Below the pieces are notes generated by a model. That model did no database searches. It was not told where the DNA came from and saw only the letters and a list, made by a program, of their open reading frames with translations. DNA of 46,641 nucleotides, taken from Bacteroidaceae bacterium. Lineage in GTDB: Bacteria > Bacteroidota > Bacteroidia > Bacteroidales > Bacteroidaceae. The translations under genes and the position numbers were made by a program. Numbering within the stretch: the stretch's first letter is position 1; each line of letters begins with the position of its first letter. The stretch spans positions 1-46,641 of the forward strand of contig CAAGLF010000007.1 of NCBI GenBank assembly GCA_900770705.1, read 5' to 3'. Below, piece after piece: positions 7,360 through 15,181 of this stretch.

Positions 7360-9501
7360 TCATACCAGCCCAGACTGCTCCACGCCTTTCATTGACAAGG
7401 AGATGCGTCCGCGCTCATAGTCGATGGCGATGACCTGGCAACGCACTCTCTGGCGTACATGCACGACCTCGGCGGGGTCTTTCACATATCGGTTGCAGAG
7501 TTTAGATACGTGGACGAGGCCTTTTGTCTTGATACCCAAGTCGACAAAGCAGCCGAAGTTGGTGATATTCGTCACGACACCCGTCACCGTCATTCCTTCA
7601 TCCAGGTCATCAATGCTGTGCAAGCCCTCATCGTATTCAAACTCCTTGGCAGTGCCGCGAGGGTCGCGTCCGGGTTTGTCCAGTTCCGTCATAATGTCAA
7701 GCAACGTGGGCATACCCACTTCGGCCGAGCAGTAACGCTGGGGTTGAAGCGCTTTTCTCCGGTCGGGTGAGGCGATGAGGGTGGCGATGTCGCAGCCTGC
7801 GTCGGCGGCCATCTGCCCTACGAGTGCGTAGCGTTCGGGATGGACGGCCGTATTGTCGAGCGGGTTTTCGGCGTCGGGTATCCGCAAGAAGCCGGCGCAC
7901 TGTTCGTAGGCTTTGGCACCCAGGCGGGGAACGCGCAGCAAGTCGCGACGTGAGCGGAATGGGCCGTTTTCGCGGCGGAAGTCCACGATCCTCTGCGCCA
8001 GCGCCGCTCCCAGACCGCTTACGTAGGTGAGCAGTTGTGCGCTGGCCGTGTTGAGGTTGACGCCCACGCTGTTGACGCAGCTTTCCACCGTGCGGTCGAG
8101 CGACTGCTTCAGCGCCCCGGCATCCACATCGTGCTGATACTGTCCCACACCTATCGACTTGGGATCGATTTTCACCAATTCGGCCAGAGGGTCGGCCAGT
8201 CTGCGGGCGATGGACACGGCTCCCCGGACGGTGACATCCTCGTCGGGAAATTCCTCGCGGCCGACCTTCGATGCCGAGTATACCGAAGCACCGTCTTCAC
8301 TGACCAGGAAAATGCCCAGTCCCTCGATGTGCAGGCTGCGCAGCAGCTCTTCAGTCTCACGTCCGGCCGTGCCGTTGCCGATGGCTACGGCCTCTATGTG
8401 GTATTCCTCGACAAGATCGCGCAACTTTCCTGACGAACGGGCAAACTCATTGCGGGGCGGGTGAGGGTAGATGACGTCGTGGTGGAGCAAGTTGCCCTCG
8501 CTGTCGAGACAGACGACTTTGCAACCTGTGCGGAAGCCGGGATCAATGCCCATCAGTCGCCGCTGGCCAAGTGGAGGGGCGAGCAGTAGTTGGCGCAGAT
8601 TGCCGGCAAAGACGCGAATGGCTTCGGCATCGGCTGACTGCTTGCTCGCAGTGGCAAATTCAGTCTCTATGGAAGGACGGAGCAGGCGGCGGTAGGCGTC
8701 GGTCACGGCCGCTTCCACTTCTGTCGCTGCCGGCAGTCCGTGGCGCGTGAAGCGGCGGCTGAGGCGGCCGGTCACTTCGGTATCGTCTTCCGGAGCGATA
8801 CTTACGCGCAATAATCCCTCGTTCTCGCCGCGCCGCATAGCCAGCAGACGATGGCTGGAGCAGTGCCTCAGGGGTTCGGAGTGGTCGAAGTAGTCGCGGT
8901 ATTTGGCGGCTTCGGATTCTTTGCCTTTCACTACACGTGAGCGGATGACGGCTTCGCGTCGGAACAGTGCGCGCACGGTGTTGCGCGAGGCCTCGTCTTC
9001 GCTGACTCGCTCGGCAATGATGTCGCGCGCTCCCTGCAGGGCAGTCTCGGTATCGGGCACTTCTTCAGATAGGTAGGCCCTGGCGGCCTGCGTGGGGTCG
9101 GTGCCGGGATGGAGCAGCAACTTGTCTGCCAGAGGCTCGAGCCCCTTTTGACGGGCAACCTCGGCGCGTGTGCGTCGTTTGGGCTTGAAGGGCAGGTAGA
9201 TGTCCTCGATGGTCTGCGCTTCCCAGCAGTCGCGGATGCGTTGGCGCAGTTCGGCAGTGAGCTTCCCCTGCTCTTCAATAGTCTGGAGCACATATTCCTT
9301 GCGGTGCTGCAACTCGAGCAACCGCTCATAGCTGCTGGCGACGGCCGTAACCTGTACATCGGTCATTCCGCCGGTGGCTTCCTTGCGGTAGCGGGATATA
9401 AAGGGGATGGTCGCGCCCTCGTCGAGGAGTTTCAGGGTGTTCTCGACGTGGCGGACGTCCGCTTGTATTTCCCGGGCTATTATTTCGGCAATTTCTTTCA
9501 T
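7360..9501 (-). CDS. tex: Tex family RNA-binding transcription accessory protein
   Basis: The 713-residue protein has the complete Tex layout: an N-terminal helical region with the family signature TIPFISRYRKEATGGM, a YqgF/RNase H-like domain in the middle (around LMGIDPGFRTGCKVVCLDSEG), helix-hairpin-helix repeats (SVGVNLNTASAQLLTYVSGLG) and a C-terminal S1 RNA-binding domain (VTGVVTNITNFGCFVDLG to GRISLSMKG). Tex is a cytoplasmic nucleic-acid-binding factor tied to transcription or rRNA fidelity; the exact role varies between species. It lies between the NUDIX gene (51-base gap) and tadA (69-base gap), all on one strand. Confidence 0.95.
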   Translation of the reverse strand: MKEIAEIIAREIQADVRHVENTLKLLDEGATIPFISRYRKEATGGMTDVQVTAVASSYERLLELQHRKEYVLQTIEEQGKLTAELRQRIRDCWEAQTIEDIYLPFKPKRRTRAEVARQKGLEPLADKLLLHPGTDPTQAARAYLSEEVPDTETALQGARDIIAERVSEDEASRNTVRALFRREAVIRSRVVKGKESEAAKYRDYFDHSEPLRHCSSHRLLAMRRGENEGLLRVSIAPEDDTEVTGRLSRRFTRHGLPAATEVEAAVTDAYRRLLRPSIETEFATASKQSADAEAIRVFAGNLRQLLLAPPLGQRRLMGIDPGFRTGCKVVCLDSEGNLLHHDVIYPHPPRNEFARSSGKLRDLVEEYHIEAVAIGNGTAGRETEELLRSLHIEGLGIFLVSEDGASVYSASKVGREEFPDEDVTVRGAVSIARRLADPLAELVKIDPKSIGVGQYQHDVDAGALKQSLDRTVESCVNSVGVNLNTASAQLLTYVSGLGAALAQRIVDFRRENGPFRSRRDLLRVPRLGAKAYEQCAGFLRIPDAENPLDNTAVHPERYALVGQMAADAGCDIATLIASPDRRKALQPQRYCSAEVGMPTLLDIMTELDKPGRDPRGTAKEFEYDEGLHSIDDLDEGMTVTGVVTNITNFGCFVDLGIKTKGLVHVSKLCNRYVKDPAEVVHVRQRVRCQVIAIDYERGRISLSMKGVEQSGLV

Positions 9502-9552
9502 ACTGACGGTGAGTGTTGAAGGGCTGGCTGTGAGAATGAAGTCCGTTGGCGG

Positions 9553-10140
9553 TCAGTCTTCCGCGGGATTGTCGGCAGCGGGAATGCCGTTCAGGCAGAA
9601 ATAGCGCCACAAGGGGGCAGCCATCAGCGCCTGTATTATGTCGCCTCCGGCCAGCAGGCGGTATACTTCGCTCGGTGTGAGCAGGTGCACGCTGATGTCC
9701 TCCGTCGCTTCGAGGTGTTGTGTCGACAAAGGCTCGACGTCGGTGGCCAGGAAGGTGTAGGTGCGATTAGTCTGTGAGCTGGGGTTGGGCGCTAGTACGC
9801 AGAACTCCTCCCAGTGTCCGCCGCCGTAGCCCGTCTCTTCGTACAACTCTCGCCGGGCGGCCTCGAGTGGCGAGGCATCCGTGGGGTCGATGACGCCGGC
9901 GCAGAGTTCGGGATGTATTTCGCCGATGGCGTGCCGGTACTGGCGGATGAAGACAAACTTTCCCATCGTGGTCAGCGCTATGACATTGACCCAATCGGGA
10001 TATTCCAGCACATAGAACTCTTCGTTCTCGGCACCATTGGGCAGTTGCACGTGGTCGCGTCGGGCTGTCAGCCACGGTCGGCGGAACAGATATTCAGAAC
10101 CGAGAATCTTCCAGGGCCGTATTTCTTTTTCGTTGTCCAT
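9553..10140 (-). CDS. NUDIX hydrolase, ADP-ribose pyrophosphatase-like
   Basis: The 195-residue protein has a NUDIX box starting at AGVIDPTDASPLEAARRELY and continuing EETGY. The metal-binding REL-x-EE-x-G core is intact. The N-terminal half of the box is unusual: it is one residue longer than the canonical G-x5-E-x7-REU spacing, and the first Glu is replaced by Asp or shifted. The general layout (KFVFIRQYRHAIGEIHPEL before the box) fits enzymes that hydrolyse ADP-ribose or similar nucleoside diphosphates. It appears to be the first gene of the tex-birA run and has a TAnnTTTG box 21 bases upstream. Confidence 0.85.
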   Translation of the reverse strand: MDNEKEIRPWKILGSEYLFRRPWLTARRDHVQLPNGAENEEFYVLEYPDWVNVIALTTMGKFVFIRQYRHAIGEIHPELCAGVIDPTDASPLEAARRELYEETGYGGGHWEEFCVLAPNPSSQTNRTYTFLATDVEPLSTQHLEATEDISVHLLTPSEVYRLLAGGDIIQALMAAPLWRYFCLNGIPAADNPAED

Positions 10141-10161
10141 AGAAAGGATAGTTTATAAGGG

Positions 10162-10169
10162 CAAAAATA
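10162..10169 (-). promoter_or_regulatory. Candidate -7 element of NUDIX-tex-tadA-yraN-birA run
   Basis: TATTTTTG on the minus strand matches TAnnTTTG and ends 21 bases before the NUDIX start codon. No clear -33 TTTG is present at 19-20 bases; the dispersed element at 10190-10320 occupies that position instead. Confidence 0.45.
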
Positions 10170-10189
10170 GCGTAAATCCTGCGAACGAA

Positions 10190-10320
10190 AAAACTTTTGG
10201 GCCTGAAAAAGGAGTTCTTGCGAACGATATGGATTTTCCTCGGAGATACTTGAAATTTCAAGGGCGGAAATTTTATTTTTCGCCGAGGAAATTAAAAATT
10301 CCGGCCTTGTTCTTCGGGCC
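10190..10320. repeat. Dispersed intergenic element, NUDIX/glsA divergent region
   Basis: A diverged family member with nested inverted repeats: TTTCCTCGG at 10235-10243 pairs with CCGAGGAAA at 10283-10291, GGCG at 10263-10266 with CGCC at 10281-10284, and CTTGAAATTTCAAG at 10249-10262 is a perfect palindrome. It ends in the GGCC/GGGCC blocks that recur in other copies. It lies immediately upstream of the NUDIX promoter. The rest of the 519-base gap (10141-10659) holds a small candidate reading frame and the glsA promoter. Confidence 0.5.
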
Positions 10321-10332
10321 TTGAACGTGGCA

Positions 10333-10410
10333 TATATTTGTAAGCGCGTAATTCTGATGATTACAGTCGTGAAAGAAGCTCCAGATAAGGATGGAAAGGT
10401 AGTAGTGTGA
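10333..10410 (+). other. Possible promoter plus 17-codon reading frame
   Basis: TATATTTG at 10333-10340 matches the -7 box. It is followed after 16 bases by ATG at 10357 and a short frame encoding MITVVKEAPDKDGKVVV, stopping at TGA 10408-10410. The same frame then stays open for about 40 more codons. I recognise no family. It could be a leader peptide, the remnant of a decayed gene, or chance. Confidence 0.2.
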
Positions 10411-10550
10411 AGAAAAGTTTTTCCCCCGACCACCTTGAAGAGTGGAGCCAAGGCAGGCGATTTTGCTCTTTCAGCGACTGCCAGCACAGATTTACTTTGT
10501 CGCGGGAAAAAACTTTGTGGAAAAAAGATATAGGATGTGAAAATTTTTCC

Positions 10551-10558
10551 TACTTTTG
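10551..10558 (+). promoter_or_regulatory. Candidate -7 element of glsA-glsB operon
   Basis: TACTTTTG matches TAnnTTTG and would give a leader of about 98 bases before the ATG at 10660. A TTTG at 10514-10517 is 33 bases upstream, too far for the usual spacing, so the -33 box is poor. Confidence 0.45.
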
Positions 10559-10659
10559 CAGGGCCGTATGCTCGGTGGTCGAGGCTCCTTTTCCGCGGAC
10601 GCCCCGGAGTAGCCCCTTGGGAGCCCTGCTCTCCGCCATCTGGCCAGATCTACCGCCTT

Positions 10660-11490
10660 ATGAATACCTTTACCATAGATATTGACAAAGTCATTTCCGA
10701 CAAGATGGGCACCCGTGCCCGCTATGTGCCTGGTTTTGTACGTTCCTGGCTCAAGCGGATTATCCATCAGGAGGAAATCAACGACTTTCTCAGCCGCGAG
10801 GGAGACAAGCAGGGCGTGCCTTGGCTCGACGACTGCCTGGACTTTCTTGAGGCGGAGGTCAGCGTAGTAGGTAGTGAACTCCTGCCAGACGATTCCGACG
10901 GCCGGCGCTACACTTTTGTCTGCAATCATCCGATGGGCGGCCTCGACGGCGTGGCGATAGGCGACGTGCTGGGCCATCGCTACGGCGGAAAAATCAAATA
11001 CCTGGTCAACGACCTGCTGATGCACCTGCACGGACTGGCGCCGATGTGCATCCCAATCAACAAGACCGGCAAGCAGTCGCGCCGCTTCCCTGAAATGGTG
11101 GAGAACGGCTTTCGTAGCGACAACCACATCATCATGTTTCCCGCCGGACTGTGCTCTCGGAAAATCAACGGACAGATTAGAGACCTGCCTTGGACCAAGA
11201 CATTCATTGTCAAGAGCGTGGAAACACAGCGTGATGTCGTACCCCTCCATTTTAGCGGACGCAACTCGGACTTCTTCTACCGCCTGGCCAATGTCTCCAA
11301 GGCACTCGGCATCAAGTTCAACCTCGCGATGCTTTTCCTCGTCGACGAGATGTTCAAGAACCGCGGTATGAATCCGGTCCTCACCGTGGGAAAGCCTATC
11401 CCCTGGCAGACTTTCGACCGCTCGCGTACGCCGCAGGAATGGGCGGCCTATGTGCAAGACACCGTCTACAGCCTCACGGCCCAATCTTAA
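10660..11490 (+). CDS. Lysophospholipid-type O-acyltransferase (GlsA-like)
   Basis: The 276-residue PlsC-type acyltransferase has its motif I as NHPMGGLDG: His90 and Asp96 are separated by five residues rather than the canonical four, as in the Bacteroidetes GlsA-like branch. The motif III region is FPAGLCSRK near residue 160. The ATG at 10660 is preferred because the conserved N-terminus (MNTFTIDIDKVISDKMG) begins there; upstream codons of the longer frame look non-coding. It lies 44 bases ahead of a GNAT-type N-acyltransferase. In Bacteroides thetaiotaomicron this pair (GlsA, GlsB) makes glycine lipids, GlsA adding the second, ester-linked acyl chain. Specificity here is inferred from that pairing. 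Confidence 0.8.
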   Translation: MNTFTIDIDKVISDKMGTRARYVPGFVRSWLKRIIHQEEINDFLSREGDKQGVPWLDDCLDFLEAEVSVVGSELLPDDSDGRRYTFVCNHPMGGLDGVAIGDVLGHRYGGKIKYLVNDLLMHLHGLAPMCIPINKTGKQSRRFPEMVENGFRSDNHIIMFPAGLCSRKINGQIRDLPWTKTFIVKSVETQRDVVPLHFSGRNSDFFYRLANVSKALGIKFNLAMLFLVDEMFKNRGMNPVLTVGKPIPWQTFDRSRTPQEWAAYVQDTVYSLTAQS

Positions 11491-11534
11491 CGTCCTCCCT
11501 CTGGCGACAAACGCCTGCAGAGACAGATGTATCA

Positions 11535-12581
11535 ATGAACCACGAAACATTGAAAACCCGAAATATGAAACTGGAACCAGCTTCAGAAAAAGTTGCCCCA
11601 CCGAAGATGCAACCTGTCATACAGCCTATTCCGCGTGAGGCCCTCAAAGCCGAACTTACCGAAGAGCGAAAACTGCGAATGACCAACAAGGCGGGCAATG
11701 AGATATACGTCGTCACCTACCTGCAAGCTCCCAATGTGGTCAGGGAGGTGGGTCGTTTGCGCGAAATCGCTTTTAGAGCGGCCGGCGGAGGCACCGGGCT
11801 CGACTGCGACCTCGATGAGTTCGACACCTGCGACAATCCGTACTACCAGCTCGTGGTCTGGAATCCCGACGACGAAGAAATCTTGGGAGGATACCGCTTC
11901 AAAGCCGGACGAAATGCCGACAGGACACCCGACGGACAGCCCCGTCTGGCCACCAGCCATATGTTCCGCTTCTCCGACGAATTTATCCGCGACTACCTGC
12001 CCGACACCGTAGAGCTGGGGCGCTCTTTCGTAACCCTGGAGTACCAAAGCACGCGGCAGCTCACCAAGAGTCTCTTCGCCCTCGACAACCTGTGGGACGG
12101 ACTCGGCGCCCTGACGGTGGTCGTGCCCGGTTTGCGCTACTTCTTCGGAAAAATGACAATGTATCCCAGTTTCAACCCGAAGGCCCGCGACATGATACTC
12201 TATTTCCTCGGCAAGCATTTCGGCGATCCCGACCATTTGGTAGTGCCCGAGGAACCTTTGCTCATCCAAACCGACGAAAAGGAACTCGCAGCCCTTTTCT
12301 CGAAGACAGACTTCCGCAACGATTATAAAATCCTCAACACTGAGGTGCGCAAGCTCGGCTTTAACATTCCGCCCCTCGTCAATGCGTATATGGGGCTCAG
12401 CCCCACGATGCGCGTATTCGGCACTGCTGTCAACCACGAGTTCGGAGAAGTGGAAGAAACGGGCATATTGCTCGCCGTAGACGAGATATTGGCAGAAAAA
12501 CGACGCCGGCACATCGACTCCTTTGCTGAGGAACACCCAGATGCAATGGAGGAATTCAGCCGGCTCTTCCTGAAAAAATAG
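11535..12581 (+). CDS. N-acyltransferase of GNAT/OlsB type (GlsB-like)
   Basis: The 348-residue protein belongs to the GNAT-fold acyltransferases related to ornithine-lipid synthase OlsB. Visible hallmarks are the VREVGRLREIAFRAAGGGTG segment, the acidic DCDLDEFDTCDNPYYQLVVW stretch, EILGGYRFKAG, and VELGRSFVTLEYQ. In Bacteroides the homologue GlsB N-acylates glycine to give the mono-acyl lipid that GlsA then esterifies. The start at 11535 leaves a short variable N-terminus; ATG at 11565 is possible. The product is likely a peripheral inner-membrane enzyme. A strong terminator follows 22 bases after the stop. Confidence 0.82.
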   Translation: MNHETLKTRNMKLEPASEKVAPPKMQPVIQPIPREALKAELTEERKLRMTNKAGNEIYVVTYLQAPNVVREVGRLREIAFRAAGGGTGLDCDLDEFDTCDNPYYQLVVWNPDDEEILGGYRFKAGRNADRTPDGQPRLATSHMFRFSDEFIRDYLPDTVELGRSFVTLEYQSTRQLTKSLFALDNLWDGLGALTVVVPGLRYFFGKMTMYPSFNPKARDMILYFLGKHFGDPDHLVVPEEPLLIQTDEKELAALFSKTDFRNDYKILNTEVRKLGFNIPPLVNAYMGLSPTMRVFGTAVNHEFGEVEETGILLAVDEILAEKRRRHIDSFAEEHPDAMEEFSRLFLKK

Positions 12582-12603
12582 TCCGACGCCGTAATAAAAG
12601 AAA

Positions 12604-12640
12604 TCCCGAAACCGCCGCTTGGCAGTTTCGGGAATTTTTG
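12604..12640. terminator. Bidirectional terminator between glsB and aspC
   Basis: TCCCGAAAC at 12604-12612 pairs with GTTTCGGGA at 12625-12633, with an inner GCC/GGC pair (14-16 with 21-23 within 126xx). AATTTTTG follows on the plus strand and an AT-rich run follows on the minus strand. It separates the convergent glsB and aminotransferase genes. Confidence 0.85.
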
Positions 12641-12698
12641 TGTTGCCATCGCCGTATCCGCCGGAAGTCCTGCCGTCGGAGCCGGGCGTGTGGACCAC

Positions 12699-13889
12699 TT
12701 ACTTCAGCTTGGCGCAAACCTCCTTGATACGGCGGAGCGCTTCGCGGATATTGTCGTCGCTGGTGGCATAACTCATACGGAAACACTCCGGACTTCCGAA
12801 GGCCGCACCGCCCACAGTGGCCACGTGGCCGACTTCAAGCAGGTACATCGCAAAGTCCATAGAGTCCTTGATCACGCGTTCGCCGTCGGTTTTCCCAAAA
12901 TAGTGGCTACATTTCGGAAAAAGGTAGAAGGCACCGTGTGGTTCGTTCACCTCAAAACCGGGAACCTCGCGCGCCAGTTCGACAATAAGGCGCTTGCGGC
13001 GTTCGAAAGCCTGACGCATTTCCTCCACGCAGGACTGCGGACCGGCGAAAGCAGCCGTAGCAGCCATCTGGCTCACCGAGCAGGGCCCGCTGGTGTACTG
13101 TCCTTGTAGCTTCGAAGCCGCCTTGGCGATTTCCAGCGGAGCTGCGAGGAAACCAATGCGCCAGCCGGTCATCGCATACGCCTTCGAGACGCCGTTGATG
13201 ACTATGGTGCGTTCCTTCATCCCCTCACAGGCTGCGATGGAGGCGTGTCCGCCTGCGTAATTGATATGTTCGTAGATTTCATCGCTCACTACGATCACCT
13301 GCGGGTACCGGCGCAGCACGGCTGCCAGCCCCTCAAGCTCTTCACGGCTATATACGGCGCCGGTGGGGTTACTTGGGGAACAGAGAATCAGCGCGCGGGT
13401 CTTGGAAGTGATAGCTGCTTCGAGCTGTTGCGGAGATATTTTGAAATCCTGGCTGATGGGGGCTTCGACTATCACAGGTTGTGCGTCGGCCATCAGTGCC
13501 ATTTGCGGATAGCTCACCCAGTAAGGGGCCGGAATGATGACTTCGTCGCCCGGCGAGCATACGGAAAGCAGCGCTGTGGCCACGCTTTGCTTCGCTCCGT
13601 TGGAACAAACGATTTGTGCCGGCTCGTAGGTGAGTCCGTTCTCGTTGCGGAGTTTGTCGACGATGGCCTGACGGAGTTGTGGATAGCCCGGAACGGGGGA
13701 GTACCGGCTGTAGTTTTCGTCGATGGCGCGATGTGCGGCCTCCTTGATGTGTTCGGGGGTGTTGAAGTCGGGCTCCCCGACTGAGAGATTGATGATGTCG
13801 ACACCCTGTGCCTTCAGTTCGGCACTTTTCTGCGACATAGCCAGCGTGGCAGAGGGAGCCAGTCGCTGGATGAGAGCTGATAGAGTCAT
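12699..13889 (-). CDS. Class I aminotransferase, aspartate aminotransferase-like
   Basis: The 396-residue PLP enzyme of fold type I has the cofactor lysine at Lys236 in NGVSKAYAMTGWRIG. SPSNPTG (Asn174) and VSDEIYEHI (Asp203, Tyr206) are the other PLP contacts. Length and the N-terminal INLSVGEPDFNTPEHI fit the aspartate aminotransferase 1-gamma branch, which moves the amino group between aspartate and 2-oxoglutarate. Some members also accept prephenate or aromatic acids, so the exact substrate is not certain. It is the third gene of an apparent lptF/G-ribBA-aminotransferase operon, 44 bases after ribBA. Confidence 0.92.
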   Translation of the reverse strand: MTLSALIQRLAPSATLAMSQKSAELKAQGVDIINLSVGEPDFNTPEHIKEAAHRAIDENYSRYSPVPGYPQLRQAIVDKLRNENGLTYEPAQIVCSNGAKQSVATALLSVCSPGDEVIIPAPYWVSYPQMALMADAQPVIVEAPISQDFKISPQQLEAAITSKTRALILCSPSNPTGAVYSREELEGLAAVLRRYPQVIVVSDEIYEHINYAGGHASIAACEGMKERTIVINGVSKAYAMTGWRIGFLAAPLEIAKAASKLQGQYTSGPCSVSQMAATAAFAGPQSCVEEMRQAFERRKRLIVELAREVPGFEVNEPHGAFYLFPKCSHYFGKTDGERVIKDSMDFAMYLLEVGHVATVGGAAFGSPECFRMSYATSDDNIREALRRIKEVCAKLK

Positions 13890-13933
13890 ATGTGTGGGTA
13901 GTTTTGAAATTTATCGGATTGACCGGACGCTTT

Positions 13934-15178
13934 TTATTTGCAGAAATGCAAGGTATGTCCCATTCGCTCCTTCTTAGTGCGGAGGTAGCGCTCATTGTAT
14001 TGGTTGGGGGTGATCTCGATGGGCACGTTCTCCACGATTTCAAGGCCGTAGGCTTCCAGACCGACCCGCTTTACGGGATTATTGGAGAGCAAGCGCATTT
14101 TCTTGACGCCGAGGCTGCGAAGAATTTGGGCGCCCACGCCATAGTCACGCTCGTCGGGATCGAAACCGAGGTGGACGTTGGCGTCGACGGTGTCGTAGCC
14201 CTGCTCCTGAAGCTTGTAGGCAGCAATCTTGGCCATCAGACCGATACCGCGGCCTTCCTGATTGAGATAGAGGATGACTCCCTTGCCCTCGGCTTCGACC
14301 ATTCGCATTGCCTTGTGAAGCTGCTCGCCACAGTCGCAACGTTCGCTGCCGAAGATGTCGCCGGTGACGCACGAGGAGTGGACTCTGACGAGCAGGGGTT
14401 CGTCTTCGGCCCATGTTCCTTTGATGAGCGCCACGTGTTCGAGCCCGCTCGATTTCTGGCGGAAGGGTATGAGGCGGAAGTGGCCGTATTCGGTAGGCAT
14501 ATCCACTTCTTCGCCTTGCTCGACAAGGCATTCGTTCTTCAGGCGATAGGCGATGAGGTCCTTGATGGTGAGGATGTGGAGCCCTTCGGCCTTGGCGAAC
14601 TCCTTAAGTTGGGGCATGCGTGCCATTGTGCCGTCGGGATTGAGTATTTCGATGAGGCAGGCTGCCGGTTGAAGTCCGGCCAGCCGCGCGAGGTCGACTG
14701 CCGCTTCCGTATGTCCGGCTCTGGCCAGTACACCGCGGTCTTGGGCGTACAGGGGGTTGATGTGGCCGGGACGACCGAAGTCGGAGGGTTTCCTTTCGGG
14801 GTCGGCCAGCGCACGGATGGTGGCGGCGCGGTCGTGACAGCTGACGCCCGTCGTGCAGCCTTCGAGCAAGTCAACCGTTACGGTGAAGGGCGTGCCCAAC
14901 ATAGAGGTGTTCTTCTGCACCTGGTGCTCCAAGTCGAGCTGACGACAGCGTTCGTTGGTGATGGGGGCGCAGAGTACGCCGCGACCGGTGCGGAGCATGA
15001 AGTTGACGGCTTCGGGCGTCACCAGTTCTGCGGCCATAATGAGGTCACCTTCATTCTCGCGGTCCTCATCGTCGACTACGATGACGAAGCGGCCGTTCTT
15101 GAAGTCTTCGACGGCCTGTTCGACGGTGGTCAGACCGTTGTCGGCCGACCTGGGGTGGGTATTTTTTGTCTGTTCCAT
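13934..15178 (-). CDS. ribBA: RibBA: DHBP synthase / GTP cyclohydrolase II
   Basis: This 414-residue bifunctional enzyme opens both branches of riboflavin synthesis. The N-terminal half (about 1-210) is 3,4-dihydroxy-2-butanone-4-phosphate synthase, with the acidic DDEDRENEGD loop at 36-45 and HTEAAVDLARLAG near 156. The C-terminal half (about 215-414) is GTP cyclohydrolase II, with zinc ligands Cys270, Cys281 and Cys283 and the YLNQEGRGIGL motif. Both halves look intact. It starts three bases after the lptF/G stop codon, so the two are surely co-transcribed. No FMN riboswitch is visible upstream of this operon. Confidence 0.96.
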   Translation of the reverse strand: MEQTKNTHPRSADNGLTTVEQAVEDFKNGRFVIVVDDEDRENEGDLIMAAELVTPEAVNFMLRTGRGVLCAPITNERCRQLDLEHQVQKNTSMLGTPFTVTVDLLEGCTTGVSCHDRAATIRALADPERKPSDFGRPGHINPLYAQDRGVLARAGHTEAAVDLARLAGLQPAACLIEILNPDGTMARMPQLKEFAKAEGLHILTIKDLIAYRLKNECLVEQGEEVDMPTEYGHFRLIPFRQKSSGLEHVALIKGTWAEDEPLLVRVHSSCVTGDIFGSERCDCGEQLHKAMRMVEAEGKGVILYLNQEGRGIGLMAKIAAYKLQEQGYDTVDANVHLGFDPDERDYGVGAQILRSLGVKKMRLLSNNPVKRVGLEAYGLEIVENVPIEITPNQYNERYLRTKKERMGHTLHFCK

Positions 15179-15181
15179 AAG

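Noticed and set aside
10068..10487. 139-codon minus-strand frame between NUDIX and glsA
   Set aside because: It overlaps the NUDIX N-terminus in another frame and crosses the dispersed element; nothing recognisable.
11583..12698. Long open frames opposite real genes (for example opposite glsB, ribBA, nuoCD and the fibronectin gene)
   Set aside because: They shadow conserved genes in GC-rich DNA, have no recognisable domains, odd composition and no start context.
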